A stretch of DNA of 64,000 nucleotides from Adiantum capillus-veneris (taxonomy: Eukaryota; Streptophyta; Polypodiopsida; Polypodiales; Pteridaceae), in NCBI GenBank assembly GCA_014529385.2, contig CM043969.1, positions 20,984,946 through 21,048,945 on the forward strand, given 5' to 3'. The position numbers were made by a program, and so were the translations under genes. The notes beneath the pieces are model-generated. The model saw only the letters and a list, made by a program, of their open reading frames with translations. It was not told the DNA's origin and did no database searches. Positions 1 to 10,878 of the stretch are shown piece by piece. Position 1 is the first letter of the stretch, and each line of letters opens with the position of its first letter.

Positions 1-553
1 GTAAAGAATATTTGCAAATAATGAGATTACGCTTAGAACCTTCAACATTGTGCTATTACTTTTTTAACGCTTCGTACTTATTCTTTGCAAGGGACATTCA
101 GGAAATCAGCTATCGCTTGCCTCTTCCTAGTTTGAAACCCCACAACAGTACAATCCAGCACCAGGTACATGGTTGTTTCAAACGCTTGAACTGTTCGTTG
201 CTTAGACATGACTAGTAAGTAAATATCACAAGGTTCTCATCGCATTGAATCATTAAGATTGAGTACGACTTAAGCCTCCAATGGACCATCACCGAAAGCA
301 TAGGATACACCTCCACAGATCGAAAGCGAGACATCGCACTTCAATCAAGAGGGAGGCTAGATTTCTACCATGCTCACAATCATGGATTGATATCGTCAAT
401 TTAGTATATCGATAGAGTTCAGACGTTGCAGCGATATTCAGACCTTTAAGCATATGCTTTGTTTGTGGTGTAGTTTGTAAGCTCTAAAAAAATAACTAGA
501 GTGACTTCTACTCCCTTGCACTAACAAGATTTGTCGGGAAAAAAAATAAGCGC
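1..553. other. No recognised gene
   Basis: Non-coding-looking sequence. A 67-codon open frame at 12-215 has no recognisable motif and no homologue elsewhere in the window, so I do not call it. Nothing else is supported here. Confidence 0.6.
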
Positions 554-555
554 AC

Positions 556-624
<69 letters not shown>
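554..624. repeat. (CT)n microsatellite
   Basis: About 70 bp of almost pure CT dinucleotides with one early CTGT interruption. Open frames on both strands across it are only Ser-Leu or Glu-Arg translations of the repeat. Confidence 0.95.
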
Positions 625-626
<2 letters not shown>

Positions 627-837
627 TTTCACTTCTATGTTCTTTTTACTAATGTATACTCTTCTTCAATGCTTCGATGCTTCTACCACTTTCGATTATA
701 CAAGCTGACGGAGCACTCTAGTTTTTAAAAAAATAACCATATCAATGTCAATATATTGATACTGCAATGTCATATATGGAGTATTTATAAGAAATATCAT
801 CACAAAGTCTATGTTTATGATCCACTAGAATTTTAGT

Positions 838-936
838 ACAAAGTAAAATATTTGAATTTTTGGTATGCGGTAAGTTGAAGTCTACTCTAGCACAACGAGT
901 CTTTATCTTGTTCGCATTATAAGCCAATTAGAGAGA

Positions 937-987
<51 letters not shown>

Positions 988-1083
988 TGCAAAGTGAAAT
1001 ATTTAAATTTCTTGCATGGGATAAGTTGAAGTCTACCCTGGCAACAAGTCTTTATCTTGTTCATGCTATAAGCAATTAGAGAG

Positions 1084-1136
<53 letters not shown>
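838..1136. repeat. Tandem duplication of a 148-bp unit ending in (GA)n
   Basis: Two diverged copies lie head to tail, about 838-986 and 987-1136. Each starts with an AAAGT(A/G)AAATATTT block, continues through a shared segment around TAAGTTGAAGTCTAC and TCTTTATCTTGTTC, and ends in a GA run (941-981 and 1088-1136). The dinucleotide run was therefore part of the duplicated unit. Confidence 0.8.
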
Positions 1137-1141
<5 letters not shown>

Positions 1142-1164
1142 GTCTAGAGCATTAAGAGAGACCT

Positions 1165-1194
1165 CCCCCCCCCCCCCCCCACACACACACACAC
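1165..1194. repeat. Poly-C followed by (AC)n
   Basis: A run of about 16 C residues (1165-1180) is followed directly by AC dinucleotides (1181-1194). Simple repeat only. Confidence 0.9.
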
Positions 1195-1308
1195 ATACAT
1201 GATGGTTATTGAGTAGGCATTTTCTTGCATTACACTAAACCCCAATAAGAACAACAAGAACAAGATAATGACATGAGAAACACAACATTTTTCCCATAAT
1301 TGAACAAT

Positions 1309-1729
1309 TGTTTTGAGGGCACCCAATTAGTCGGACACATAGCTGGACACCACATTTGTACTCTATTAGTTTTTTGAGCTAGTGTGGTAATACTCCGTGT
1401 AAATCCTGATTACAGAGTAATGGATCAATCCCCTAAGTTGTAATGATGTAATGATATTTGGAAAGGTCCGTGTGAGCCGGCCACTGGACATTTAGAATGC
1501 CCTAGGTATAAAGATCAATAACCTTAATGTGAAAGGAGGCTTATTTTTAGAAGAAGTGGGAGCTCAAAAAACGTACGCTCAAGCTATGAGCTGCTCGAAT
1601 TTGTAATCGACGCAACTAACGAATGGGTAATCAGTTTTCAAATCCGAAAGTTGCATTGTGCTCCTCTCTCTTTGCTCTTTAATTTAAGTGTAAGTATTGT
1701 CAGTTTTCTTGTGGTTCATGACTACGCGT
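1309..1729 (+). repeat. Element A 5' LTR, first part
   Basis: Aligns with 20241-20673 of the 3' LTR apart from about 16 bp missing near the start and scattered substitutions. It stops at 1729 in ...ACTACGCGT, where the LTR of element B begins. The 3' LTR reads through the same point as ACTACACGTCTGTGAG, which proves the interruption. Confidence 0.9.
1507..1513 (+). promoter_or_regulatory. TATA-like box in element A LTR
   Basis: TATAAAG within a GCCCTAGGTATAAAG context, conserved in the 3' LTR at 20454-20460. The position suits the retroelement promoter. The start site is not determinable from sequence. Confidence 0.45.
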
Positions 1730-2870
1730 TGTGAGCGGGAGAAAAACACACACAGCGCCTCTATAACGACCCGACACACACTCTTGGGAAGATACACACA
1801 CACACTATGGGGCACCACTCGGCTTAGACAACACACCTGGCCGAGACAGGGAACACACCTCTGGAGTGAGAGGAGAGAGACTATCCACTTGCCCACTCCA
1901 CACAGAGACACACACATACACACACCCAAAAAACTCAGCTCAAAAGAGAAGAATTTCTGATGTTTAGATACAAATGAGCTTGGGCCAACACCAATGGGGA
2001 AAATAGCTCACATAATATGGGTAAAAGATACCAGATACAATCACAAATTGGAGAAGAAGCTTCACTCACCGGAGAAGATTACACAGAAAAACAGCAGAAA
2101 AAGAGTGAGGAATTTGGCAAAATGGACAGCACCATCGCGTCCGGAACGGCCCAAAACCCCAGTCTACAATGTCAAAGTGCTCAAATCCGACCTCGGATGA
2201 GCAGTTTAGGGCCAAAACAGGCTCCAAAATGGGCAAAAACACACCTGCGGCTGTTCCTCCTCTCTTCTCCACGTTTTTTCTGGTCTTCTCTCTGTTTTTT
2301 CAGTTCCCACACTTAGCTTTTTTAGTTGGGCACCCTTGGCCTTTTAGATGACCTCAAACGGACCCCGAACAGGCCAAAAACTGACCTCGCAGTGCATAGT
2401 TGTCACCTTTTTGCATCATTCGCACACCTGACACTCAGCTTTTTTCCAATAATTCATCTTGCCACCACGTGAAGTGGCCCCAAAAAGTGGTCCTAATGAT
2501 GGCCTTTTTGCATAACTCTCACCAGAAAACACCCACGTTGTGTCCGTCCTCATCCGCGTGCAAATATTGACCTCGTTCGCCCTCCTGACGCCACTAGATG
2601 CCATCTGACGCACCTACTGACCTCACGTCGTCGGCCCGCAGATAGCTTCCTCGAGAATTTTTACGCGCTACCAACTCCTCCTTATTGTAGAAAAAACACA
2701 CTAGTATTAATAATAGTGAAAATCGCTGCACTATGTACATGCTGTCCTACATGTACACATGTGGGCCCCACGTAACCACCTGGCTATGGAAATTGGGTAA
2801 TTCTTTATTCGATGCACCATGCATGTGTATGTACATATGGGCAATCCCTTGCTCAAAAAAACTCCTGACA
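1730..2870 (-). repeat. Element B 3' LTR
   Basis: Starts TGTGAGCGGG and ends CTCCTGACA on the plus strand; same length as the partner at 9260-10400. It contains short (AC)n runs and several 60-100-codon open frames, all also present in the partner LTR, so I treat none of them as genes. Confidence 0.93.
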
Positions 2871-2890
2871 TAATTTGCCCATCCCCTAGC
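2871..2890 (-). promoter_or_regulatory. Element B polypurine tract (candidate)
   Basis: On the minus strand, immediately upstream of the 3' LTR, the sequence is AGGGGATGGGCAAATTA, purine-rich and in the right place to prime plus-strand DNA synthesis. Confidence 0.55.
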
Positions 2891-2898
2891 CTGCTAGA

Positions 2899-4005
2899 TC
2901 ATTCATGATCAGCATGAGCAAAGAGAGATATGAGACTCGCCGCATCACAGGTCTCCTCATCCTTCACCAACATTGGTTGCTCCACAGACAGCTCATCTTG
3001 CTCCACCATCATCAATCTAGCATGATACAATTTAAGACGCAATCCATTTACCCTTGACTTATGTAGAACACCATCCAGGTTAGCCAGCTGATATGTGCCA
3101 TTTGGAAAACACTCCACTACCTTGAAAGGGCCTTCCCACTTAATTTGAAACTTCTTTTGGAAGGTGTTGTCCAGCTTACTGTTGTAGCGCAAAACCAAGT
3201 CATGTTTCTTGATACCCTTACTTTTGACCTCTTCATTTATCTTTGCCAAAGCCTTATCGTGCATCTTCCCATAATGCTCCAATGCGCTCATCCTATCCAA
3301 CTGGACCTCTTGTAACTGCAAGAGCCTCTCTTTGAATGCATCACTAGGCGGCCCAAGCAACTTCTCTAACATCTTGACCGCAGGCAACTCTACCTCCACA
3401 GGCAATAGTGCTTCCTTTCCATACACCAAATGAAATGGAGTAAACCCTGTACCTGTCTTCACCGAAGTACGGTAAGCCCATAATGCACTAGGCAATTCCA
3501 AATCCCAATTCTTTCCTTGGTGCTCTGTCACTTTAGAAAGAATTTGTACCAACTCACCATTGAATCTTTCATCTAAGCCATTACACTGTGGGTAATAAGG
3601 AGTGGTATGCTGGTGCTTAATCTTCATCTTTGTGCATAAGAAGTCTAGCAGTTTAGCTCTAAATCCTGGCCCCTTATCTGAAAGTAGCTCTAATGGCACC
3701 CCAAACTTGCAACATATTTCATCATACACAAATTTTGCCACATCCTTTGTAGTGATCTGTTTTACTGCTATAGCCTCTGCCCATCTAGAAAGATAGTCCA
3801 CTGCCGTCAAAATATAGCTTTTGCCCCTGCTTGTGATAGGTAACGGGCCTATGGCATCAATCCCCCACTTTTCAAACACATCAAACGCCATAATAGTTTT
3901 TCGTAGCTCTGGCTTCAACACTCTCTTCCCAAATGCTTGACACCTATTGCAAGACCTACACCAATGGTGAACATCCTTGTGCAAACTAGGCCATACCCCT
4001 CTTGC
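2899..4005 (-). pseudogene. Element B integrase region
   Basis: The open stretch 3984-2899 reads as a gypsy integrase. The C-terminal half of the HHCC zinc finger (WCRSCNRCQ) comes first. The DD35E core follows: Asp in AVDYLSRW, Asp in LLSDKGPGF, and Glu 35 residues later after the YYPQCNG motif, so all three catalytic acids are present. A C-terminal region with LVYGKEALLPVEVE and a basic tail follows; I see no chromodomain. The reading frame joins that of the upstream RNase H only by a frameshift at about 4003-4006, in the codons that should read GYVWPSLHKD. The protein would insert cDNA into the genome. Length (about 360 codons) is near normal. Confidence 0.88.
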
Positions 4006-5243
4006 AAAATCTTATGCAAGGTGATCTTTAGAGAAAAATGGCCACCACATGCGCCTTCATGATTCTCTTCCAACACTCTATACAGCTCCTCCCGCCAAGG
4101 TACACGTCTCAACACGAGATCAGCCCCTTTCATGTATAAGACATCACCAATCAATTTGTACCTGTATGCTCTACGCACAAAGCCATACTTCTTAGACTTC
4201 TGAATCTCCTTTGGAATGATTCCTGTTAGCAAAAACTCCTCTTCTTGAGCCAAACTTTCCCGGCCATGATAAAGAGGTAAAGTGGTCCTCAACACGAATA
4301 GCTCCCCAATCATGCCTTGAGCTGCTTCATGTGCCTCTCCATTTAGAGCACGTTCAATGTGTCTGATGCTCCATGCTTCAAACTTTTTTAACAGGCCTTT
4401 AATTCTGAAGCACATTTCCTTCAATGAGGTGTTCTTGCTCCTCCACACACCCAGCACTTGCTTCACCACTAACAAGGCATCACCTTTTATGCTCAACCTT
4501 CGAACCCCATGCTTCAAACAAATGTGTAATCCGGCTTCCAATGTAGCATATTCAGCCTCATTGTTACTATGCGCATCCAATTTGAACCCTCTCTTGCATA
4601 CTAGCTTCCCCTCTGGATCATAAAGTGCTATACCCCCTGAAGCTGCATCGTGGCTCTTTCTGTATGAACCATCAAAGAACAACACATGTGCATTGCTGAT
4701 CTGTGGCACTTCTTCAACTACCTTTCTCACCACCTCTTCCTTAACAATAAGGGGATTCTCCTTGTAGGTCAACAAATCAGCTAGGGTAGCCCTTGTACTA
4801 TCTTCCACTAGAAAAGAGAACTCAAACTCTTGCAGCTCAATTACCCATTTCTTCACCACATTTGACATATTAGTACCATTAATTAACTGTGGCAAAAAGG
4901 CATAACTCGTCAAGAAAACAAAAGGCCGTGGTAGCAAGTAATGACGAAATCGTCGACAAGCAAATATTACACTAGCCATCACTAGCTCTACTTCCGATAA
5001 CTTTCTCTCCGCTACCAACTTCACTCGGCTTGCACAATACACTGGCCTCATATAATGGCTGCCCTTCCCCTTTTGCAATAGCATGGCTCCAATGGCATCA
5101 TCCCCTACTGATGGATTTACATAAAAAAATTTCTCCCAATCAGGAGCCTGCATGGCTGACAAACCCCCTAACACCTCTTTCACCTCTTGAAACACTTCTT
5201 CACACTTGTCATCCCATTGCAATGGATCATGCTTTGCCACTTG
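4006..5243 (-). pseudogene. Element B RNase H plus archaeal-type RNase H (aRNH)
   Basis: Continuous frame 5240-3915 on the minus strand. First comes the RT-linked RNase H, with GDDAIGAMLLQ and YCASR blocks; where the family normally has the first catalytic Asp (TDAS) this copy reads VNPS. After about 180 residues a second RNase H begins: FFDGSYRKS (Asp), NNEAEYATLEAGL (Glu), IKGDALLVVKQV (Asp). Its C-terminal catalytic position looks altered (NGEAHEAA rather than an AD.LA pattern). This order, degenerate native RNase H followed by aRNH and integrase, is what is described for Tat elements. The frame is joined to the upstream RT by an in-frame amber stop and to integrase by a frameshift. Confidence 0.87.
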
Positions 5244-6005
5244 CTATAATGGATAAAGAAGCTGCGAAGACAATGGAATAAACCGTGCCATGTACTTCAC
5301 TTTGTGTATAAAGGTTGCCAATTGCTTCGTACTCGTAGGTGATGGAAGAAGAATAATAGACTTAACCTTGTCTGGATCAGCCTCAATGCCATTTTCTGAC
5401 ACCATATGGCCCAATAACTTCACCCTTGGCTGTGTTAGATGACATTTCTTTGGATTTAGTTGTCCTCCACATTCATCATATCGAGCCAATACCATCTGTA
5501 GCTTCTCATGGTGATCAGCCCTACTGATATAGACACAGAAGTCATCCATAAAAGCTTTAACACAACTACCAATGAATTGTTCCAACACCCAATTTTCTCT
5601 CTCTTGATAGAAGGAAGGTCCATTTGACAACCCAAATGGCAATACTGTGTAGCAATACCAGCCCCATGGCGTAATAAAAGTTGTCTTTGTGCGGTCTTTA
5701 AGAGCAATCTTCAATTGAAAATAGCCTGAAAAACCATCACACACACTGTACCTCTCATAACCTGCCACTGAATCCAAGATCTGATCGATGAATGGAAGAG
5801 GATATGGGTTCTTCTTAGTGGCTGCATTTAAGGGTTTAAAATCTACACAAATCCTCCACTTCCCATCCTTCTTTGGACTGACTACTACTGGACTCACCCA
5901 TTCTGTGGTCTCCACAGGGACTATGAACCCTGCCTTCAATAACTTGTCCACCTCTTCTCGCAAGGCTTCCATTTGCTCTTGACCCATCCTTCTTAGCCTT
6001 TGCCG
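5244..6005 (-). pseudogene. Element B reverse transcriptase
   Basis: Frame 5987-5247 on the minus strand reads as gypsy RT: WVSPVVVSPKKDGKWRICVD, YPLPFIDQILD, VCDGFSGYFQLKIA (first catalytic Asp), FITPWGWYCYTVLPFG, and the catalytic box FMDDFCVY near 5541-5549. Two lesions isolate it. At about 6000-6010 a frameshift separates it from protease; the native continuation QRLRRMGQEQ is in the RT frame just upstream of 5987. At 5244-5246 a TAG stop interrupts the frame, most simply a CAG codon changed by C to T, because the frame continues unchanged on the other side. Catalytic residues are intact. Confidence 0.88.
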
Positions 6006-6775
6006 GCACCTTCTTTCAGCTCTATATGCATCTCTCCACCCTTGAACCCTCTGATCTCTTCATATGAAGTAATGAACAAATCAGGAAAACTAGCCATCAT
6101 ATGCAAAAATATATCCTTCTCCATAGCTGAGAGGTCTCCACTAATCATTTGCGTCATTAATTCCTGCTTCTTTGACAACTCAACCTTGGTTTGCATCAGC
6201 CCTTCAATCACTTCATAAGGCCCTTCACTTTCATCTTCAACCTCATTCGCAAATGCAACTAAACCAATCTCCTGGATTTCTTTGTCCATCAAAAGAAATG
6301 CAACATCAGCATCCTCATCACTGCTGGTAGTGCTATCACTGTCCTCATCTGTCACCGTGGAAGAGTCTTCATCACTAGACTCATCCTCATCTTCATAAAG
6401 CTCCTCTAATCGTTTCCTTGTGTCCATATTATAAAGCTTCTTGGTACCTGTCTTTCCATAGAGGCTAATCGTACCATGTCGCCAATCTTGAACAGCTCCC
6501 ACTGCACGTAACCATGGTCTGCCCAGTATAATAGGATATGCTCCCAACCCTGCTGGCATCACATGAAAATCAACCACTGCCTTTGCATCATATGCCTCCA
6601 CTTCTAAGCTCTTTACAACACCCAAGCATTTTACTTTTTGATGGTTTGCCAATCTGATCCGAAAACCTGACACCCCAGCCACTGTGAGACCCATCTTCTC
6701 AACGCATGAGTGTGTTATGACACATATTTGGGCTCCGCCATCCACATAACCTTGTCCCAAATTTTTCCTTTTATG
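6006..6775 (-). pseudogene. Element B aspartic protease region
   Basis: Minus-strand frame following the TGA at 6776-6778. It has an active-site-like block YVDGGAQICVI (DGG where many relatives have DSG or DTG), an LGVVKSLEVEAYD strand and the second signature YPIILGRPWLRAVGAVQDW, then an acidic linker rich in D, E and S (EDEDESSDEDSS) leading toward RT. Protease would mature the Gag-Pol polyprotein. The upstream stop corresponds to a Trp codon in the related element at 62500-62760 (TGG to TGA). Confidence 0.8.
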
Positions 6776-8210
6776 TCACACATCTACTATTGGACAAATG
6801 TCTGGTAGCTCATCCATTGCCAACACCTTTACTGAACCTCTCTCTGGCTCTTTCTCCATTGGGTTAACCATCCTCTTCCACTGTCGCTTTAGCTTAGGCA
6901 CCATCTCTATAAGCTGCCCAAAAGTAACATCTGCCTTCCTGCTCGTCAGATCCTCCTTCAAGTCATAGCTTAATTGCCCATCCCCTAGTGGAAAATCTGA
7001 AACATGAAACTTTCGACGAGCTCTCCTTTTCCTCTTGGCCTTGACATCCTCGCCTTCATGGCTCTTTCCTTTCTTCTTACTAGGACCTGGGGCACTTCTT
7101 CCTTCCTTATCCTCTGTGGTCCTCTTCCCAATAGGCATCACTAATGTATCCTCTAGCTTTGATGCCTTCTCCAAGGTGACTACACTTAGCACTTTTGTCT
7201 TTCCCTTTTCCTCCTGGGTCAGTCCACTGGTTCCTTCGTCTCCCTTAATTTCAATGCCATAATCATTTGACCTAGTTAGCACCTGTCTTGGCAATGGATA
7301 CATGTCTCCCCCCATCCTTGGTGGCTTATCACATTGCGAGCTGATGTGACCCAACTCTCCACAATTATAACATGTGGGCGTCTGCCTCCAAAACCTACCA
7401 TTGCTTTGTCCAACACCATTCCTAGGCCTTTCTTCACCTCCTTGCTGATTTGCAAACCTCCCTCGACCTCGATTATTTCCCACTTGACCTAGCATGTTTA
7501 GGCTGAGATTCTTCATCAAATCTACCATTTGCCTCATGTCTTGCCTTAGCCCATCATCTTGCACTGCTGTAGTGACCACTGCTGGCATAACCTGAGTAGT
7601 AGCAGGAACTACTGGTTCATGATGAACCCCTGACATGCGCCCTTGTAAAGACTCTATAGGCTGAAATTCAGACCTCATTGGCAAAGAATCCACCCCTAAC
7701 TGGCTCATTTTCCTCAGCTTCCACTCTTTGTTCCTTGCTACCTCTAGTGCATCTTCATATGTCCTAGGCTTCTTTAGCTCCACTCTCCAAGAACCTGTCC
7801 TTCTTCATCATGTCAGGCGGGGGTACCTGTGGTGCTAAGGCCTTGCACATTCGCTCCCATGCCAATGAAAACTTACGTATGTACGCATCTACTGGCTCAC
7901 CTTCCTTTTGCACCAAAGCCTGTACTTCTTGCCACACTTTGTCAAGATCTTCTATCTTCACAAACTCCACTTCCAACCCATGTCGTAGATTGTCCCAACT
8001 CAACCTTACAGGTGGATCAGCCACATGCAACTCCTCTTCAAATGCTTTAGACCAAACTCGTGCATCACTCTTCAAACAAATTTGGAGAAGGCGTAACATT
8101 TGCGTAGGGTCATGAATCTGGTTGCTAATGCAGGCAACCTCCATCTTTTCCAAAAATTCTTCCATATCTTCATCACTTCTTCCATGAAACTCCGGATAAG
8201 AGAAAGCCAT
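6776..8210 (-). pseudogene. Element B gag (capsid and CCHC nucleocapsid)
   Basis: ATG at 8210 (MAFSYPEFHGRSDEDMEEFL) is the likely gag start; upstream codons lack similarity to related gags. The capsid-like part runs to about 7790. Its frame then breaks at KKDRFL; the downstream frame resumes with VELKKPRTYEDALEVA. Element I (63439-63693) keeps about ten codons here (AILRRGLHLK), so B has suffered a deletion with frameshift. A zinc knuckle CYNCGELGHISSQC (about 7331-7373) follows, then a Lys/Arg-rich segment and the run to the TGA at 6776-6778. Gag would form the virus-like particle and bind RNA. Confidence 0.86.
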
Positions 8211-8294
8211 GGCTAGAGAATCCCTTCGAACACACGTGCAAGAACCCAAAACTTTTCACTACCCAATCCCCAGAAACTTCAATGGAGCTCAACT

Positions 8295-8513
8295 TTAGAT
8301 AAGGACAAACACATGCACATCAAATGAGTTTTCATAGTTAATCATCGGAATGACAACAGGCAAAGGACATTCCAGGATCTCTCTCAATCTTCTTGGCCCA
8401 AACATAAAGACTATGCGCTGCTGGAAAAAGATCTTCCTGGACACATGAACATTAATCTGAATTCTTTGAGTTAAATGAAAAGGAGTGAACTGAGGGCCAT
8501 TTTGATCATCCAT
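8295..8513 (-). CDS. Leader small ORF, 72 aa, conserved among Tat-like elements
   Basis: Minus-strand ORF starting ATG at 8513 (MDDQNGPQFTPFHL) and ending TAA at 8295, between the primer site and gag. It aligns without gaps from residue 11 with the 72-aa ORF at 41292-41510 in element E: 36 of 62 positions identical by my count, the rest mostly V/I/L/M/F exchanges. It also aligns with a second 72-aa ORF at 41525-41743. Shared core: ISRKI.FQQR.VFMFG, EIL, P..P.I.Y, SFDV..F.L. The alternating hydrophobic pattern suggests beta strands. No transmembrane segment, zinc ligand set or known family recognised. Function unknown. Confidence 0.6.
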   Translation of the reverse strand: MDDQNGPQFTPFHLTQRIQINVHVSRKIFFQQRIVFMFGPRRLREILECPLPVVIPMINYENSFDVHVFVLI

Positions 8514-9237
8514 TAAAGCCAACCATGAAGCTCCCAAGAAGGCACACCTGACTCAACCTCTGATTTTGCCAAAATTTCAGCAGCATAACAGCATAAATGG
8601 CTCAAAATACCAAAAAACCAGCCATCATAACTTGGGAAAATTTCGACAGAGTTTCCCCAGAAGTAGAGCAGTAGGAACCCAAAATATAGACTGTCTATGT
8701 ATGCATAAACTGTCAACAATAGAACCCGAGCATCAAGTAGGACTCACTAGTACATAGCCTATGGCGAGATCACAAAAAGGGTGCTCCAGCTACCTGTATC
8801 ACCGAAAGGATCTCCACATTTGAGAATCCCCCAGCTCAATAAAAACCTCACGCTATCGACCCTCACACGAAGGCTAATGCAAATCGCATATAGTCAAGTC
8901 TCAGAAATGACTATCTTCCAGACCAAGTCTCAGAAATGGCTGGGACTGCCAAATACAACCAATTATGGCTCCACAAATGCGTACAATGGCAGTTTCCACA
9001 AGTAACGTACAATCCAGCAGACAATGCGCTCAAATAGGCGCCAAGTGATGCATACCCACAACAACTGCAAGTGACATCACTGCTAGTATATCACTGTACT
9101 CCAGCTACTTGTACCTGTGTGAATCACCTGTACTTGTACCTGTCCCTGTAACCTATAACCTGTAACCTGTAATCTGCAACCTGCAACCTGTAATCCCGAA
9201 GCTCGAAGCTCGAAGCAGAAGGTACTCAAAGAAGATC
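8514..9237. other. Element B 5' leader, non-coding part
   Basis: Region between primer site and leader ORF. It contains an imperfect minisatellite at 9141-9195 and a repeated AAGTCTCAGAAATG block near 8895-8940. Other short open frames here lack counterparts in related elements and are not called. Confidence 0.6.
9141..9195. repeat. ACCTGTA minisatellite
   Basis: Consecutive variants of an 8-bp unit (ACCTGTAA, ACCTATAA, ATCTGCAA, ACCTGCAA), next to CTCGAAG repeats at about 9196-9215. Confidence 0.8.
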
Positions 9238-9253
9238 CTCCGTGGGGGCGCCA
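9238..9253 (-). promoter_or_regulatory. Element B primer-binding site (candidate)
   Basis: Minus strand reads TGGCGCCCCCACGGAG, starting with the obligatory TGG (complement of tRNA CCA), six bases from the LTR edge at 9260. Element E has the closely related TGGTGCCCCCACTGAG at the same place. The tRNA is not assigned. Confidence 0.65.
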
Positions 9254-9259
9254 AAAGAA

Positions 9260-10400
9260 TGTGAGCGGGAGAAAAACACACACAGCGCCTCTATAACGAC
9301 CCGACACACACTCTTGGGAAGATACACACACACACTATGGGGCACCACTCGGCTTAGACAACACACCTGACCGAGACAGGGAACACACCTCTCGAGTGAG
9401 AGGAGAGAGACTATCCACTTGCCCACTCCACACAGAGACACACACACACACACACCCAAAAAACTCAGCTCAAAAGAGGAGAATTTCTGATGTTTAGATA
9501 CAAATGATCTTGGGCCAACACCAATGGGGCAAACAGCTCACATAATATGGGTAAAAGATACCAGATACAATCACAAATTGGAGAAGAAGCTTCACTCACC
9601 GGAGAAGATTACACAGAAAAATAGCAGAAAAAGAGTGAGGAATTTGGTAAAATGGACAGCGTCATCGCGTCCGGAACGGCCCAAAACCCCAGTCTACAAT
9701 GTCAAAGTGCTCAAATCCGACCTCGGATGAGCAGTTTAGGACCAAAACAGGCTCCAAAATGGGCAAAAGCACACCTGCGGCTGTTCCTCCTCTCTTCTCC
9801 ACGTTTTTTCTGGTCTTCTCTCTGTTTTTTCAGTTCCCACACTTAGCTTTTTTAGTTGGGCACCCTTGGCCTTTTAGATGACCTCAAACGGACCCCGAAC
9901 AGGCCAAAAACTGACCTCGCAGTGCATAGTTGTCACCTTTTTGCATCATTCGCACACCTGGCACTCAGCTTTTTTCCAATAATTCATCTCGCCACCACGT
10001 GAAGTGGCCCCAAAAAGTGGTCCTAATGATGGCCTTTCTGCATAACTCTCACCAGAAAACACCCACGTTGTGTCCGTCCTCATCCGCGTGCAAATATTGA
10101 CCTCGTTCGCCCTCCTGACGCCACTAGATGCCATCTGACGCACCTGCTGACCTCACGTCGTCGGCCCGCAGATAGCTTCCTCGAGAAGTTTTACGCGCTA
10201 CCAACTCCTCCTTATTGTAGAAAAAACACACTAGTATTGATAATAGTGAAAATCGCTGCACTATGTACATGTTGTCCTACCTGTACACATGTGTGCCCCA
10301 CGTAACCACCTGGCTATGGAAATTGGGTAATCCTTTATTCGATGCACCATGCATGTGTATGTACATATGCGCAATCCCTTGCTCAAAAAAACTCCTGACA
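9260..10400 (-). repeat. Element B 5' LTR
   Basis: 1141-bp partner of 1730-2870. On the minus strand it begins TGTCAGGAGT and ends CGCTCACA. Confidence 0.93.
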
Positions 10401-10877
10401 GCGTCTGTGAGCTATAATTGCAGATTTGAGTGCTTAAATCGTAGCTTTTAGTCGTTTTGACCATAGGAGAGTGTTCGTAGACCATAGGACAACATTTCTG
10501 GATAGTTTTGTTGCAGTTTTCAGGGCCCTTTTTCATGATGGATCATGATCTTGGTACCTTGTTGGATTGCGACCAGACTTGCTAGGATAGTGCCCCTAGG
10601 TGTCCTAAACCTCCTCCAATTTCATTGCATTTCAAGTCTGTTCGAGTGCCGAAATGGTGTGATGACCTAGAGCTGTGAGAAAGGACATAGGAAGATTTCC
10701 CTGATCATTGAGTGTTGGTTTGCTTGTAGAGTTGTTGTGTTTGCTTGTTAAGGTTCACTTTGTGAGATTGACGAATAGAGTCTCCATGCCCCATCAGAGT
10801 CACTTTCCCTGAGTATTGACATTATGTTAATGCCAGAAATCTATGCTGCAAACGTCCATCACAGCGACCAAGTAACA
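10401..10877 (+). repeat. Element A 5' LTR, second part
   Basis: Resumes the A LTR after element B: GCGT (target duplication), then CTGTGAGCTATAATTGCA, collinear with 20676-21154 of the 3' LTR and ending AGTAACA at 10877. Confidence 0.9.
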
Positions 10878-10878
10878 T

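Larger units (their letters stand above)
1730..10400 (-). mobile_element. Element B: Tat-like Ty3/gypsy retrotransposon nested in the LTR of A
   Basis: 8671-bp element in minus orientation. The two 1141-bp LTRs (1730-2870, 9260-10400) have TG...CA ends and differ by roughly two dozen substitutions by eye (about 2%). GCGT at 1726-1729 and 10401-10404 is a 4-bp target duplication; joining the flanks restores the uninterrupted element A LTR. Read on the minus strand the order is 5' LTR, primer site, leader with a 72-codon ORF, gag with CCHC knuckle, protease, reverse transcriptase, RNase H, a second archaeal-type RNase H, integrase, purine tract, 3' LTR. The extra RNase H before integrase is characteristic of the Tat lineage. 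Several breaks make it non-functional. Confidence 0.93.

Noticed and set aside
438-632. Open frames across the CT tract on both strands
   Set aside because: Translations of a dinucleotide repeat (Glu-Arg and Ser-Leu runs); no coding evidence.
1684-2613. Several 60-99-codon open frames on both strands
   Set aside because: All lie in the LTR of element B and recur in the other LTR at 9226-10143, so they are LTR sequence, not genes.
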